From NCBI RefSeq assembly GCF_004340905.1, contig NZ_SLXD01000001.1:62001-126000 (forward strand): 64,000 nucleotides of DNA, in the 5' to 3' direction. Made by a program: the position numbers and the translations under genes. The stretch comes from Rubrivivax gelatinosus. GTDB taxonomy: Bacteria > Pseudomonadota > Gammaproteobacteria > Burkholderiales > Burkholderiaceae_C. Under the pieces are notes generated by a model, which saw only the letters and a program-made list of their open reading frames with translations, made no database searches and was not told the DNA's origin. This document shows, in pieces, positions 51,737 to 60,689 of this stretch (position 1 is the first letter of the stretch; every line of letters starts with the position of its first letter).

Positions 51737-52812
51737 GGTGCCGCGGGCGGCAGGCCGTCGGCCGGCGGGCCGCCTTCCTCGATCCAGCTCTCCAGCAGCG
51801 TGAAGGCCACGGCCAGCACCACCGGACCGACGAAGATGCCGACCAGGCCGAAGGCCAGCAGCCCGCCGATGACGCCGGCGAAGATCAGCAGCAGCGGCAG
51901 GTCGGCGCCCAGGCGGATCAGCACCGGGCGCAGGAAGTTGTCCAGCGTGCCGACGATCACCGACCAGACGAGCAGGAACACGCCCCAGCCGATCTCGCCG
52001 CCGTAGAGCACCCAGCCGGCGGCCGGCAGCAGCACCGGCAGCGCGCCGATCTGGGCGATGCAGAGCATGAACATCAGCGCCGTCAGCAGCCCGGCCAGCG
52101 GCACGCCGGCCAGCGCCAGGCCGACACCGCCGAGCACCGCCTGCACCACCGCCGTGACGCCGACGCCCAGCGCGACGCCGCGGATCGCGTCGGCGGCCAG
52201 CGTCACCGCGCCGACACCGCGCTCGCCGGCCAGCCGGCCGGCGAAGGCGCGCACCTGGGTGCCGAAGACCTCGCCTTGGGCGTACATCACCGCAGCGATG
52301 ACCACCGTCAGCGCGAACTGCAGCGCGACGCTGCCGAAGTCGCCGATCTCGCCGACGAACCAGCGCGTGAAGCCGCCGGCATAAGGCTGCATGCGCGCGA
52401 TCAGGCCTTCGATGCCGGCGGCCACCGCCTGCTCCCAGGCCAGGGCCAGCTTGCCGCCGACGACCGGCAGCGCCAGCAGCCAGGCGGGCGCCTCGCGCGA
52501 GGGCCGCCAGGTGGCCAGGTCGCGTGCGGTCTGCACGATGCGGTCGGCGTTCTCGACCAGGGTCGCGATCGACAGCGCCAGCGGCACCGCGAACAGCAGC
52601 ACCAGCAGCAGCGTCATCACCGCCACCGCCGCGCCGCGCCGGCCACCCAGCGCGGCCTGCACGCGCAGCATCACCGGCCAGGTGGCGACGACGACCATCG
52701 TCGCCCAGATCGCCGGGCCGACGAAGGGCTTGAGGATCCACAGCGAGCCGCAGATCAGCGCGGCCAGGAACAGCACCGCGAAGCTGGTGCGGGTGACGTC
52801 GGCGGTCTTCAA
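51733..52812 (-). CDS. AI-2E family transporter (PerM/YdiK-like permease)
   Basis: The 359-residue protein has about eight membrane spans and the AI-2E family core (LLLIFAGVIGGLLAFGLVGIFVGPVVLAVAF near the C-terminus; DNFLRPVLIRLGADLP before it). It starts at TTG, coupled to the DUF3299 stop (TTGA), with GGAGAAGG 5 bp upstream. The family includes the putative autoinducer-2 exporter TqsA and many uncharacterised permeases. As the last gene of the DUF2796-ABC-FtsX-DUF3299 operon it may move the same cargo as those genes. Confidence 0.85.
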   Translation of the reverse strand: MKTADVTRTSFAVLFLAALICGSLWILKPFVGPAIWATMVVVATWPVMLRVQAALGGRRGAAVAVMTLLLVLLFAVPLALSIATLVENADRIVQTARDLATWRPSREAPAWLLALPVVGGKLALAWEQAVAAGIEGLIARMQPYAGGFTRWFVGEIGDFGSVALQFALTVVIAAVMYAQGEVFGTQVRAFAGRLAGERGVGAVTLAADAIRGVALGVGVTAVVQAVLGGVGLALAGVPLAGLLTALMFMLCIAQIGALPVLLPAAGWVLYGGEIGWGVFLLVWSVIVGTLDNFLRPVLIRLGADLPLLLIFAGVIGGLLAFGLVGIFVGPVVLAVAFTLLESWIEEGGPPADGLPPAAP

Positions 52813-53396
52813 CGTGCCTTCTCCGTGTAGCGCTCGACGGCAGCGCCGTCGATGCGGTAGCTGCTGGCGCCCATGTACGTGTCGCCGCGCACGGTGGCCA
52901 GCGTGCCGCTGACCCAGACCGTGTCCATCGACTTGAACGCCACCGGGCGCGCCGCCAGCACGTGAACGATCTGGTTGGCCGGCGGCGGCGGGCTGTGGAT
53001 GCAGGCGCCGAAGTACGGCACCAGCAGGAACTCCTTCAGGCCCTGCTTCGTCTCCTCCAGCGGCACGACGAAGCCCGGCAGGCGCACCGCCTGGCCGACG
53101 ATCGCCGGGTTGGCCGGCGCGGCGTCCCAGACCTCGCGCATGCGCTCGAGCAGCTTGTTGGCGCGCGGGTCACCGTCGGCCAGGCCGGCGAGGTTCAGGT
53201 CCTTGAACTCCTTCATTGGGTCCCAGTCCCGGGGCACCAGCTCGTCCCAGCGGATGGTGCGCGGCGCGCCGGGCGTGGCCTTGGCCGGCGCGGCACCGGC
53301 CAGCGCCGGCTGCGAGGCCGGCACGCCGGCCGCCGGCTGGGCGCCGGCCGTGCCGATCAGGGCCGCGGCCGCCGCGGCGGCCAGGAGTCTGTGCAT
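52809..53396 (-). CDS. DUF3299 periplasmic protein
   Basis: The 195-residue protein has a signal peptide (MHRLLAAAAAAALIGTAGA), a Pro/Ala-rich linker and a DUF3299 domain with GFVVPLEETKQGLKEFLLVPY and a motif ACIHSPPPPANQIVHV. Cysteine and histidine in CIHS are plausible metal ligands. It follows the FtsX-like permease by 16 bp. The function is not established; co-occurrence with the His-rich DUF2796 gene suggests metal handling. Confidence 0.85.
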   Translation of the reverse strand: MHRLLAAAAAAALIGTAGAQPAAGVPASQPALAGAAPAKATPGAPRTIRWDELVPRDWDPMKEFKDLNLAGLADGDPRANKLLERMREVWDAAPANPAIVGQAVRLPGFVVPLEETKQGLKEFLLVPYFGACIHSPPPPANQIVHVLAARPVAFKSMDTVWVSGTLATVRGDTYMGASSYRIDGAAVERYTEKAR

Positions 53397-53412
53397 GTCG
53401 TGTCCTTCGAGG

Positions 53413-54684
53413 TCAGCGCGGGCTCAGCCCGTCGGCCAGCGACAGCCGGTAGGCGCGCCAGCCCGGCACCAGGCCGGCGAGCATACCGGCGACCAGCACC
53501 GCACCCAGCCAGGCCCATTGCGTCAGGGTGGGCGCGCCATGCGACAGCGCCACGCCCAGCTGCTGCTGCGCCCAGGGCCCCGCAAGCAGGATGCAGGCCG
53601 CCGCCGCCAGCACGCCGGCGGCGGCGCCGGCCAGCGTCACCAGCGCGGCTTCGGCGGCCAGCAGCGCGAGCACGTGGCGTGGCCCGGCGCCGACGGCGCG
53701 CAGCACCGCCAGCTCGCGCCGGCGTTCGGCCAGCCCGGCCAGCACCACCGCCACCAGCCCGGCCAGGCTGACGACGGCGACCAGCGCCGACACCGCCAGC
53801 AGCGAACGTTCGCCAACGCCGACGACCTCCCAGAGTTCGTCGAGCGCCACGCCCGGCAGCACCGCCAGCAGCGGCTCGGCCTCGTAGCCGGCGACCCAGC
53901 GCTGCACGCGAAACACCGCGACGCGGTTCTTCAGCCCGACGAAGGCCGCCGTCGCGCGTTGGGGCGTGAGGTCGAACTTGCGCGCCTGCTCGGCGGCGAT
54001 CGTCACGCCCGGCATCGGCGCGCCCCCGGCCCAGTCGAGGTGGAGGGCCTCGATGGCGGGCAGGCCGACGTGCACGCTGCGGTCCACCGGCGTGCCGGTG
54101 GACGCCAGGATGCCGACGACGGTGAAGGGTTTGTCGGCGTGTTCGGCGCCGAGCTCGCCGCCGGCGCCGTGCGCCAGCACGATGCGCTGGCCGACGCGGT
54201 AGCCCAGGCGCTCGGCGACCTCGGCGCCGAGCACCGCTTCGTAGAGCCCGTCGAGCGTGCCGCTGAAGGCGCGGCCTTCGGCCAGCACCAGCGCGCGGCC
54301 GTCGCCGTGGCGGAAGTGCTCGAAGTAGCCGGTGCTGGTGCCGACCACCGGGAAGCCGCGGTGCGAGTCGCCGAGCGCGATCGGCACGACCCAGGCCACC
54401 GCCGGGTGGCGCGCGAGCGCGTCGACGCTGGCCATCGAGATGTCGTTCGTCGCGCCGCCGAGGCGGAACACGGCGTAGAGCATCAGCTGCACCGGCCCGG
54501 TGCGCGCGCCGACGACGAGGTCGGTGCCGCTGACGGCCTGCGAGAAGCTGGCACGCACGTCCTCGCGCAGCCGCTCCAGCGTGAGCAGCAGCGCCGTCGA
54601 CAGCGCGATCGACAAGGCGACGAGCACCAGCGTGCCACGCCGTGCCCAGGCGCTGCGTGCGGCCAGGCCGACGAGCGGCGTCAT
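53413..54684 (-). CDS. FtsX-like ABC transporter permease (MacB type)
   Basis: The 423-residue protein has an N-terminal span (TLVLVALSIALSTALLLTL), a large periplasmic domain (about 40-270) and three C-terminal spans (LAVSALVAVVSLAGLVAVVL, LALLAAEAALVTLAGAAAGV, and one near GAVLVAGMLAGLVP). This is a type VII/MacB-style mechanotransmission permease that usually acts on periplasmic or lipid-anchored substrates instead of importing them. It overlaps its ATPase gene by 4 bp. Confidence 0.9.
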   Translation of the reverse strand: MTPLVGLAARSAWARRGTLVLVALSIALSTALLLTLERLREDVRASFSQAVSGTDLVVGARTGPVQLMLYAVFRLGGATNDISMASVDALARHPAVAWVVPIALGDSHRGFPVVGTSTGYFEHFRHGDGRALVLAEGRAFSGTLDGLYEAVLGAEVAERLGYRVGQRIVLAHGAGGELGAEHADKPFTVVGILASTGTPVDRSVHVGLPAIEALHLDWAGGAPMPGVTIAAEQARKFDLTPQRATAAFVGLKNRVAVFRVQRWVAGYEAEPLLAVLPGVALDELWEVVGVGERSLLAVSALVAVVSLAGLVAVVLAGLAERRRELAVLRAVGAGPRHVLALLAAEAALVTLAGAAAGVLAAAACILLAGPWAQQQLGVALSHGAPTLTQWAWLGAVLVAGMLAGLVPGWRAYRLSLADGLSPR

Positions 54685-55358
54685 CGTGCGCCTCCGTTCA
54701 GCTCGGCCAGCGCGACGCGGCGGTCGAAACGCCCGGCCAGGCGTTCGTCGTGGCTGACGAAGACCAGCGTGCTGCCGGCCTCGTGCACCGCGGCCAGCAG
54801 CAGGTCGAGGAAGGCGTCGCGCAAGGGCGCGTCCAGCGCCGAGGTCGGCTCGTCGCAGATGACGAGCTCCGGGCGGCCGATCAGCGCACGCGCCGCGGCC
54901 ACACGCTGCTGCTGGCCGACCGAGAGTTCGGCCGCCGGCCGCGCCCAGGCCTCGTGCGGCAGGCCGACACGGTCGAGCAGCGCCTCGGCGTCGCCAGCAG
55001 CCGTGCGGCCGCGGCGCCGCGCCGAGAAGCGGCCCGGCAGACGCACGTTGTCCAGCACGCTCAGGTAGGGCAGCAGGTTGAACTGCTGGAAGACGTAGCC
55101 GACGTGGTCGGCGCGGAAAGCGTCGCGGCGGCCGGCGGCGAGCGCCGCCCAGTCCTGGCCCAGCACCTCGACGCGGCCCTCGCCTGCCAGCAGCACGCCG
55201 GCCAGCAGGCCGAGCAGCGTGCTCTTGCCGCCGCCGCTGGGGCCGTGCAGGAAGACCGCCTCGCCGGCTTCGACGTCCCAGGCCTCGATCGCCAGCGTCG
55301 GCACGGTGGCACGCGGCCAGCGGTAACGCAGGCCGCGGATCGAGATCGCCGCGTTCAC
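54681..55358 (-). CDS. ABC transporter ATP-binding protein (LolD/MacB type)
   Basis: The 225-residue ATPase starts at a GTG overlapping the upstream stop (GTGA); a longer reading would lie inside the DUF2796 gene. Motifs: Walker A GPSGGGKST, Q-loop YVFQQFNLLPYLSV, signature LSVGQQQRVAAARAL and Walker [13 protein letters not shown]. It energises the adjacent FtsX-like permease. Confidence 0.92.
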   Translation of the reverse strand: MNAAISIRGLRYRWPRATVPTLAIEAWDVEAGEAVFLHGPSGGGKSTLLGLLAGVLLAGEGRVEVLGQDWAALAAGRRDAFRADHVGYVFQQFNLLPYLSVLDNVRLPGRFSARRRGRTAAGDAEALLDRVGLPHEAWARPAAELSVGQQQRVAAARALIGRPELVICDEPTSALDAPLRDAFLDLLLAAVHEAGSTLVFVSHDERLAGRFDRRVALAELNGGAR

Positions 55359-55903
55359 CGCACCAGCTTCAGCTGCGTCGCCGGCCGGCTCAGCATCGCC
55401 TTCCACTGGCCCTTGGGCGTCGCGACCTGCACGTGCACGATGCGCAGCCGCGGGAAGCTCTCCAGCAGCCCGGTGTCGACGAAGCCGGCGCGTTCGGCGG
55501 CGGCGCACTCCAGCGTGTAGCTGGCGTCGGCGTCGGCGTGGCCTTCCTCGCCGTGGGCGTGGTCGTGGTCGTTGCCGTGCTGATGGCCGGGCTCCAGCGG
55601 GCCGCCCTCGATGTCGACCTGGGCCGGGCCGCAGCCGGCGGCCGGGTCGGGGCGCCACAGCTTCGCGGCGTCGGCCAGCCTGGCGAGCGCGGTGCGCGCC
55701 GCGGCGCGTTCGGCGTCGTTGCGCGGCGCACGCTCGAAACCGACCAGCGTGTCCAGCGGCATCTCCAGCATCAGCGTCACGCGGCCGGGCTCGACGGCGA
55801 CGTCGAGCCGGGCGACGCCGTGTTCATGCGGCGGGGCCGCCATCGCGGCCGAAGCGACCAGGGTCGACACGAGGATCGCGCCACGTTGCAGCAGGAGCTT
55901 CAT
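55355..55903 (-). CDS. DUF2796 His-rich periplasmic protein (ZrgA-like)
   Basis: The 182-residue protein has a signal peptide (ILVSTLVASAAMAA) followed at once by the motif PHEHGVARLDVAV, typical of DUF2796. A histidine/aspartate cluster in the middle (HQHGNDHDHAHGEEGHAD, about residues 107-124) looks like a zinc-binding loop. In Vibrio a DUF2796 protein (ZrgA) belongs to a zinc-linked transport operon; here the same gene family precedes an ABC ATPase and an FtsX-type permease. No Zur operator was recognised in the 85-bp gap upstream. Confidence 0.85.
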   Translation of the reverse strand: MKLLLQRGAILVSTLVASAAMAAPPHEHGVARLDVAVEPGRVTLMLEMPLDTLVGFERAPRNDAERAAARTALARLADAAKLWRPDPAAGCGPAQVDIEGGPLEPGHQHGNDHDHAHGEEGHADADASYTLECAAAERAGFVDTGLLESFPRLRIVHVQVATPKGQWKAMLSRPATQLKLVR

Positions 55904-55974
55904 CTCGGGAACGGCAGGCGCCGCAGTCAGGCAGACGCGGCCGATTGTGCCGTCGCCGCGTGACAGCCTCCCCG

Positions 55975-55980
55975 TATCAT
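55975..55980 (+). promoter_or_regulatory. -10-like hexamer at the 5'-nucleotidase start
   Basis: TATCAT is followed by 8 bp and the ATG, so transcription would start at the start codon (leaderless). It lies in the 85-bp gap shared with the divergent DUF2796 gene. Confidence 0.35.
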
Positions 55981-55988
55981 CGACCGCG

Positions 55989-56915
55989 ATGGACGAAACC
56001 GCCGCCCTCGCGCCGGCCGCGCCCGACGCCCGCCTCGTCGTCGCGATCTCCTCGCGCGCGCTGTTCGACTTCGAGGAAGAGAACCAGGTCTTCGAGGCCG
56101 GCGGCGACGACCGCGACTACATGCAGCTGCAGCTCGAGCGCCTGGACGTGCCGGCGCGCCCCGGCGTCGCGTTCTCGCTGGTGCGCAAGCTGCTCGCCTT
56201 CAACGCCGGCGCGCCGCGCGTCGACGTCGTCGTGCTCTCGCGCAACGACCCGGTCTCGGGCATGCGCGTCTTCCGCTCGGCCCAGCACTACGGCCTGCCG
56301 ATCGAACGCGGCATGTTCTCGCGCGGCCGGCCGCCCTGGCGCTACCTCGGGCCGCTGAAGGCCAACCTGTTCCTGTCGACCAACGAGGACGACGTGCGCG
56401 CGGCGCTGGACGCCGGCGTCGCCGCGGCGCGTGTGGCCACGCACAGCCGGCACGCCGCCGAGACCCACCCCGACGAGCTGCGCATCGCCTTCGACGGCGA
56501 CGCCGTGCTGTTCTCCGACGAGGCCGAACGCGTCTACCAGCAGGAAGGCGGCCTGGCCGCGTTCCATGCCCATGAAGTGGCGCGCAGCACGACGCCGCTG
56601 CCGCCGGGGCCGTTCAAGCCGCTGCTCGAAGCGCTGCACCGGCTGCAGCGTGCCGCGGCCAGCGGCATGCACGTGCGCACCGCGCTGGTCACCGCGCGCA
56701 GCGCGCCGGCGCACGAGCGTGCGATCCGCACGCTGATGGCCTGGCAGCTGGAGGTCGACGAGGCGATGTTCCTCGGCGGCCTGCCCAAGGGCGAGTTCCT
56801 GCGCCAGTTCGAACCCGACTTCTTCTTCGACGACCAGACCCGGCACGTCGAACACGCGGCCGGCCACGTGCCCGCGGGCCACGTCGCCGCCGGCATCACG
56901 AACGCGGCGCGCTGA
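55989..56915 (+). CDS. 5'-nucleotidase (cytosolic NT5C-like)
   Basis: The 308-residue protein belongs to the bacterial 5'-nucleotidase family with the HAD-like core. It has LVVAISSRALFDFEEENQVFE (first phosphatase motif region), VVLSRNDPVSGMRVF and a late Asp-rich segment EPDFFFDDQTRHVEHA. It probably dephosphorylates nucleoside monophosphates in the cytoplasm. No signal peptide is seen. It diverges from the DUF2796 operon. Confidence 0.88.
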   Translation: MDETAALAPAAPDARLVVAISSRALFDFEEENQVFEAGGDDRDYMQLQLERLDVPARPGVAFSLVRKLLAFNAGAPRVDVVVLSRNDPVSGMRVFRSAQHYGLPIERGMFSRGRPPWRYLGPLKANLFLSTNEDDVRAALDAGVAAARVATHSRHAAETHPDELRIAFDGDAVLFSDEAERVYQQEGGLAAFHAHEVARSTTPLPPGPFKPLLEALHRLQRAAASGMHVRTALVTARSAPAHERAIRTLMAWQLEVDEAMFLGGLPKGEFLRQFEPDFFFDDQTRHVEHAAGHVPAGHVAAGITNAAR

Positions 56916-56944
56916 CGCCGCCCTGCCCCTTCTTCCCCACCGAG

Positions 56945-57793
56945 ATGCGAATCGAGATCCAGCCCGGCGTGCGCCTGTTCGTCGACGTCGAAGGCCCGGG
57001 CTTCGTGCCCGACGGCCCCACGCTGCGCGAGAAGCCGACGCTGCTGCTGCTGCACGGCGGCCCCGGCTTCGACCACGCGAGCTTCAAGCCGCTGTTCTCG
57101 CGCCTGGCGGACCTGGTGCAGATCGTCTACGTCGACCACCGCGGCCACGGCCGCAGCGACCCGCGCCCGGCCGAGGAATGGACGCTGGACACCTTCGCCG
57201 ACGACGTCGTGCGGCTGTGCGACGCGCTCGGCGTCGAACGCCCGATCGTGCTCGGCCAGTCCTTCGGCGGCTTCGTCGCCCAGCGCTACATCGCGCGCCA
57301 CCCGGGCCATGCGGCCAAGGTCATCCTGTCGAGCACCGCGCCGCGGTTCGAGCTGGCGCGCAAGCTGGCGATGTTCGAGCGCCTGGGCGGCGCCGCGGCG
57401 CGCGACGCCGCCGAAGCCTTCTGGACGCGCCCCGACGCCGCCACCTGGGCGGCCTACGAGGTGCACTGCCGCCACCTCTACAACACGACGCGCCCGGCCG
57501 ACCCGGACGCCGGCCAACGCGGCCTCTTCCGCCCGGAGATCCTGTTCGGCTGGAACGAGGCCGAACACGCGGCGATGGACCTGCGCGCCGGCCTCGCCGC
57601 CGCGCGCTGCCCGGTGCTGGTGCTCGCCGGCTCGCACGACCCGGTGTGCCCGGTCGCCGACGCCGAGGACATCGCCGCCGCGCTGCCGCCGGCGCTGGTC
57701 GAGTACACGGTCATCGACGGCGCCGGCCACGGCACCTGGCGCGACCGGCCCGACGAGGCGCTGGCGCGGCTGCGCGCCTTCATCGCGGGCTGA
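56945..57793 (+). CDS. Alpha/beta hydrolase (proline iminopeptidase-like)
   Basis: The 282-residue enzyme has the oxyanion motif LLLHGGPGFDH, a VDHRGHGRSDPRP strand-turn, nucleophile elbow GQSFGG (Ser) and the catalytic Asp/His pair near GSHDPVCPV and GAGHGTW. HGGPG is shared with proline iminopeptidases and related esterases, so the substrate is not defined. It follows the 5'-nucleotidase by 29 bp in the same direction and ends just before a strong hairpin terminator. Confidence 0.9.
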   Translation: MRIEIQPGVRLFVDVEGPGFVPDGPTLREKPTLLLLHGGPGFDHASFKPLFSRLADLVQIVYVDHRGHGRSDPRPAEEWTLDTFADDVVRLCDALGVERPIVLGQSFGGFVAQRYIARHPGHAAKVILSSTAPRFELARKLAMFERLGGAAARDAAEAFWTRPDAATWAAYEVHCRHLYNTTRPADPDAGQRGLFRPEILFGWNEAEHAAMDLRAGLAAARCPVLVLAGSHDPVCPVADAEDIAAALPPALVEYTVIDGAGHGTWRDRPDEALARLRAFIAG

Positions 57794-57800
57794 AACGAAA

Positions 57801-57825
57801 AACGGCCCGTCGTCGACGGGCCGTT
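57801..57825. terminator. Perfect 12-bp hairpin, terminator shared by convergent genes
   Basis: AACGGCCCGTCG, one base, CGACGGGCCGTT: a perfect 12-bp inverted repeat between the convergent hydrolase and M16 peptidase genes. A-rich sequence on its left reads as a T-tract (TTTTTCGTTT) on the minus strand, so it best terminates the leftward peptidase gene. It may also stop the rightward transcript. Confidence 0.8.
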
Positions 57826-57860
57826 CGCGATGAGCAGCCGGGCACGCGGCCCGGCGGTAC

Positions 57861-60617
57861 TCAGTTGCCTTCCTTGAAGTCACCGCCCCAGGCGATGCTC
57901 CAGCGCGAGGGATCGAGGTACTTGCGCATTGCGGCGTTCACCTGCTCGAGCGTCAACGCCGAGATCTTGTCGTCGACCTGCTGCGAGAACGCGAACGTGC
58001 GGCCCAGGTAGAGGTTGGACGTCAGCTGGCCGGCGACCACCGGGTCCTGCGCGCGCTGCAGGCGCAGCGTGTTCAGCAGGCCCTTGCGGCCGGCTTCAAA
58101 CTCGGCCTGGCTGAAGCCTTCGCGGCGCGCCTTGTCGAGCTCGGCCATCACCGCGGCCTCGACCTTGGCGCGGTTCTGCGGCGCGAAGATCGCGCTCACC
58201 GCCCAGTTCGAGTTCTGCTCGATGCGGTTCCAGTCGATCGAGGAACGCACGTCGTAGCTCAGGCCTTCGGTCTCGCGCACACGCGTCCACAGCCGCGACG
58301 AGGTGCTGCCGCCGAACAGGTAGTTGGCCACCAGCAGCGCCGGGTAGTCGGCGTCGCGGTCGGACAGCGGCAGCGCCAGCGCGGTGCGCAGGTTGGCGTT
58401 CTGCTTGTCCGGCGTCTGCAGCTTGAAGGCCGCCGGCGCGACCTCGTAACGCGGGTTGGGCAGGCGCTCGTAGGCCTGCGCCCCGCCGGCCGGCGCACGC
58501 CAGTCGGCGAAGGCGACGACCAGCGCACGCTGCACGGCCTCGGCGTCGAAGTCGCCGACGGCGCTGAACTCGCCGGCCGCGGCGCTGTAGAAGCGGCGGT
58601 GGAAGGCGGCCAGCTGGGCGGCGTCGACCGCGGCGATGTCCTCGGCGATCTCGTCGAAGGTCAGCGCGTAGCGCAGGTCGCCGCGCGGGTACGGGTTGCC
58701 GTGGCGCATCAGCGCGTTGGCGACCAGCGCCTCGGGCTCGTGCTTCTGGTTCTCGATCGCCGTCGCCCACTGGCGCTTGATCTCGTCGAGTGCGTCGGCC
58801 GGGAAGGCCGGTTCGCGCAGCAGCCGGCCGATCAGCGCGAGGGTGGCCGGCAGGTGCTCGCGCACCGTGACGACGAAGACGTCGAGGTCCTGGCCGTTGG
58901 CGTTGAAACCGACCTGGGCGCGCAGCGCGTCGAAACGGTCGGCGATCTGCTGGCGCGTCAGACCGGCGCCGCCCTTGTCGAGCATCTCGGCGACGACGCT
59001 GGCCACCGTCTCCTGGCCCTCGAGCGCCTGGCCGGTGCCGAAGTGCAGCCGCAGCCGCGCCTGCACCGCGTTGCCGCGCGTGCTCTTGGGCAGCAGCGCG
59101 ACCTTCAGCCCGCTCTGCAGCGCCGAGACCTGGGTGCGGCGGTCGAGGTTGGCCGGCGTCGCCTCGAAGGCCTCGGCCTGGGCGAGCTGCTGGCGGCCGC
59201 GGTAGTCCTTGACCAGCGCGGCGACGTCGACACGCGCCGGTGCCGGCGCACGCTGCGGGGCCTCGGTCGGCAGGTAGGTGCCGACGGTGCGGTTGTCACG
59301 CAGCAGCACCTGGCGCGCGACGCGGTTCAGGTCCTCGACGGTCAGCTTCTCGATCTGGTCGCGTTCGACGAAGAACAGGCGCCAGTCGCCGCGTGCGATC
59401 GCGTCCGACAGCTCGACACCGACGGCCTGCGGATCGCTGAAACCCTTCTCCCAGCCGTTGAGCCACTTCACGCGGGCGCGGTCCAGCTCCTCGGCGGTGA
59501 CCGGCTCGGTGGCGACGGCGTCGATCGCGGCGAGCATCGCGCTGCGCGCGGCCTCGACGTCCTGGCCCGGGGCCAGCTCGATGCCGGCGAACAGCACGCC
59601 GGGCTCGGCCAGGCCGAAGGCGACGCCGAAGCTCGACGCGGCGAGCTTGCCCTCGACCAGACGCTTGTGCAGCCGGCCGGCAGGCGCGTCGGCGAGGATG
59701 TTGGCCAGCAGCGAGGCGGCGGCGAAGTCGGCGCTGGCGCCGGGCGCGACGTGGTAGCCGGCGAAGACCAGCGGCGCGCCGCCGCTGCGGCGCAGCGTCA
59801 CGGTGCGTTCGCCGTCCTGCGCCGGGTCCAGCGTGTAGGTCGGTTCGATGACACGCTTGGGACGCGGGATCTTGCCGAAGCTCTGCACGACCCAGCCCAG
59901 CGTCCTGGCGACGTCGAAGCGGCCGCTGACGATCAGCGTCGCGTTGTCGGGCTGGTAGTAGCGGCGGTAGAAGGCCTGCAGGCGCGGGATGTCGACGTTC
60001 TCGACGTCGGCACGCGCGCCGATCGTGTCCTTGCCGTAGGCGTGCCAGTCGTACATGACGGCCATCGTCTTCTGCAGCAGGACGCCGCCGGGGCTGTTCT
60101 CGCCCATCTCCATCTCGTTGCGCACGACGGTCATCTCGCTGTCCAGGTCGCGGCGCGCGATCAGGCTGTTGACCATCGCATCGGCCTGCCAGGACAGGTA
60201 CCAGCGCAGGTTGTCGTCGTTGGCGGCGAAGCTGGCGAAGTAGTTGGTGCGGTCGAACCAGGTCGTGCCGTTGGCGCGCAGGCCGCGGCGGCTGAACTCG
60301 GCCATCACGTTGCGCGTCGTCGGCGTGCCCTTGAACAGCAGGTGCTCCAGCAGGTGCGCCATGCCGGTCTCGCCGTAGCTCTCGTGGCGCGAGCCGACGC
60401 GGTAGGTGACGTTGACCGTCGTCGTCGGCTTGGACTCGTCGGGCACCAGCAGGATCTGCAGGCCGTTGGCGAGCCGGTACTCGGCGATGCCCTCGACGGT
60501 GGTGACGGCGGCGACGCCGGCGGGAAGCGCGGCCTTGGGAGGCGGCGCGGCGTGCACGAAGGATGCCGACAGCACGAAGGCCGCGGCACTGAACCAGGCT
60601 CTGATCATCTTCAGCAT
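57861..60617 (-). CDS. Two-domain M16 family zinc metallopeptidase (pitrilysin-like)
   Basis: The 918-residue protein has a signal peptide (AWFSAAAFVLSASFVHA). The N-terminal M16 half carries the inverted zinc motif HLLEHLLFKGT (HxxEH) with the downstream Glu in RNEMEMGENSPGG. The C-terminal half is a second M16 domain lacking HxxEH, as usual for the inactive partner domain. It should be a periplasmic or secreted peptidase. Nearby in-frame ATGs at 60608 and 60671 are alternative starts; the 60617 one gives a good signal peptide. Confidence 0.92.
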   Translation of the reverse strand: MLKMIRAWFSAAAFVLSASFVHAAPPPKAALPAGVAAVTTVEGIAEYRLANGLQILLVPDESKPTTTVNVTYRVGSRHESYGETGMAHLLEHLLFKGTPTTRNVMAEFSRRGLRANGTTWFDRTNYFASFAANDDNLRWYLSWQADAMVNSLIARRDLDSEMTVVRNEMEMGENSPGGVLLQKTMAVMYDWHAYGKDTIGARADVENVDIPRLQAFYRRYYQPDNATLIVSGRFDVARTLGWVVQSFGKIPRPKRVIEPTYTLDPAQDGERTVTLRRSGGAPLVFAGYHVAPGASADFAAASLLANILADAPAGRLHKRLVEGKLAASSFGVAFGLAEPGVLFAGIELAPGQDVEAARSAMLAAIDAVATEPVTAEELDRARVKWLNGWEKGFSDPQAVGVELSDAIARGDWRLFFVERDQIEKLTVEDLNRVARQVLLRDNRTVGTYLPTEAPQRAPAPARVDVAALVKDYRGRQQLAQAEAFEATPANLDRRTQVSALQSGLKVALLPKSTRGNAVQARLRLHFGTGQALEGQETVASVVAEMLDKGGAGLTRQQIADRFDALRAQVGFNANGQDLDVFVVTVREHLPATLALIGRLLREPAFPADALDEIKRQWATAIENQKHEPEALVANALMRHGNPYPRGDLRYALTFDEIAEDIAAVDAAQLAAFHRRFYSAAAGEFSAVGDFDAEAVQRALVVAFADWRAPAGGAQAYERLPNPRYEVAPAAFKLQTPDKQNANLRTALALPLSDRDADYPALLVANYLFGGSTSSRLWTRVRETEGLSYDVRSSIDWNRIEQNSNWAVSAIFAPQNRAKVEAAVMAELDKARREGFSQAEFEAGRKGLLNTLRLQRAQDPVVAGQLTSNLYLGRTFAFSQQVDDKISALTLEQVNAAMRKYLDPSRWSIAWGGDFKEGN

Positions 60618-60689
60618 TGACAGGCTAGGACGAAGCCGGCGAGTGTAGGCCCGCACCCCGCTCGACATCACCGGCCTCAGGGCCGCGGC

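Noticed and set aside
47243..52741. A 1832-codon minus-strand frame crossing several genes
   Set aside because: It runs through the AAA+, GGDEF, patatin and AI-2E genes in wrong frames; each is explained by a recognised gene.
55904..55988. A Zur operator upstream of the DUF2796 operon
   Set aside because: No palindrome with the GTTATA...TATAAC pattern was found in this gap, so metal regulation is not supported by the sequence here.
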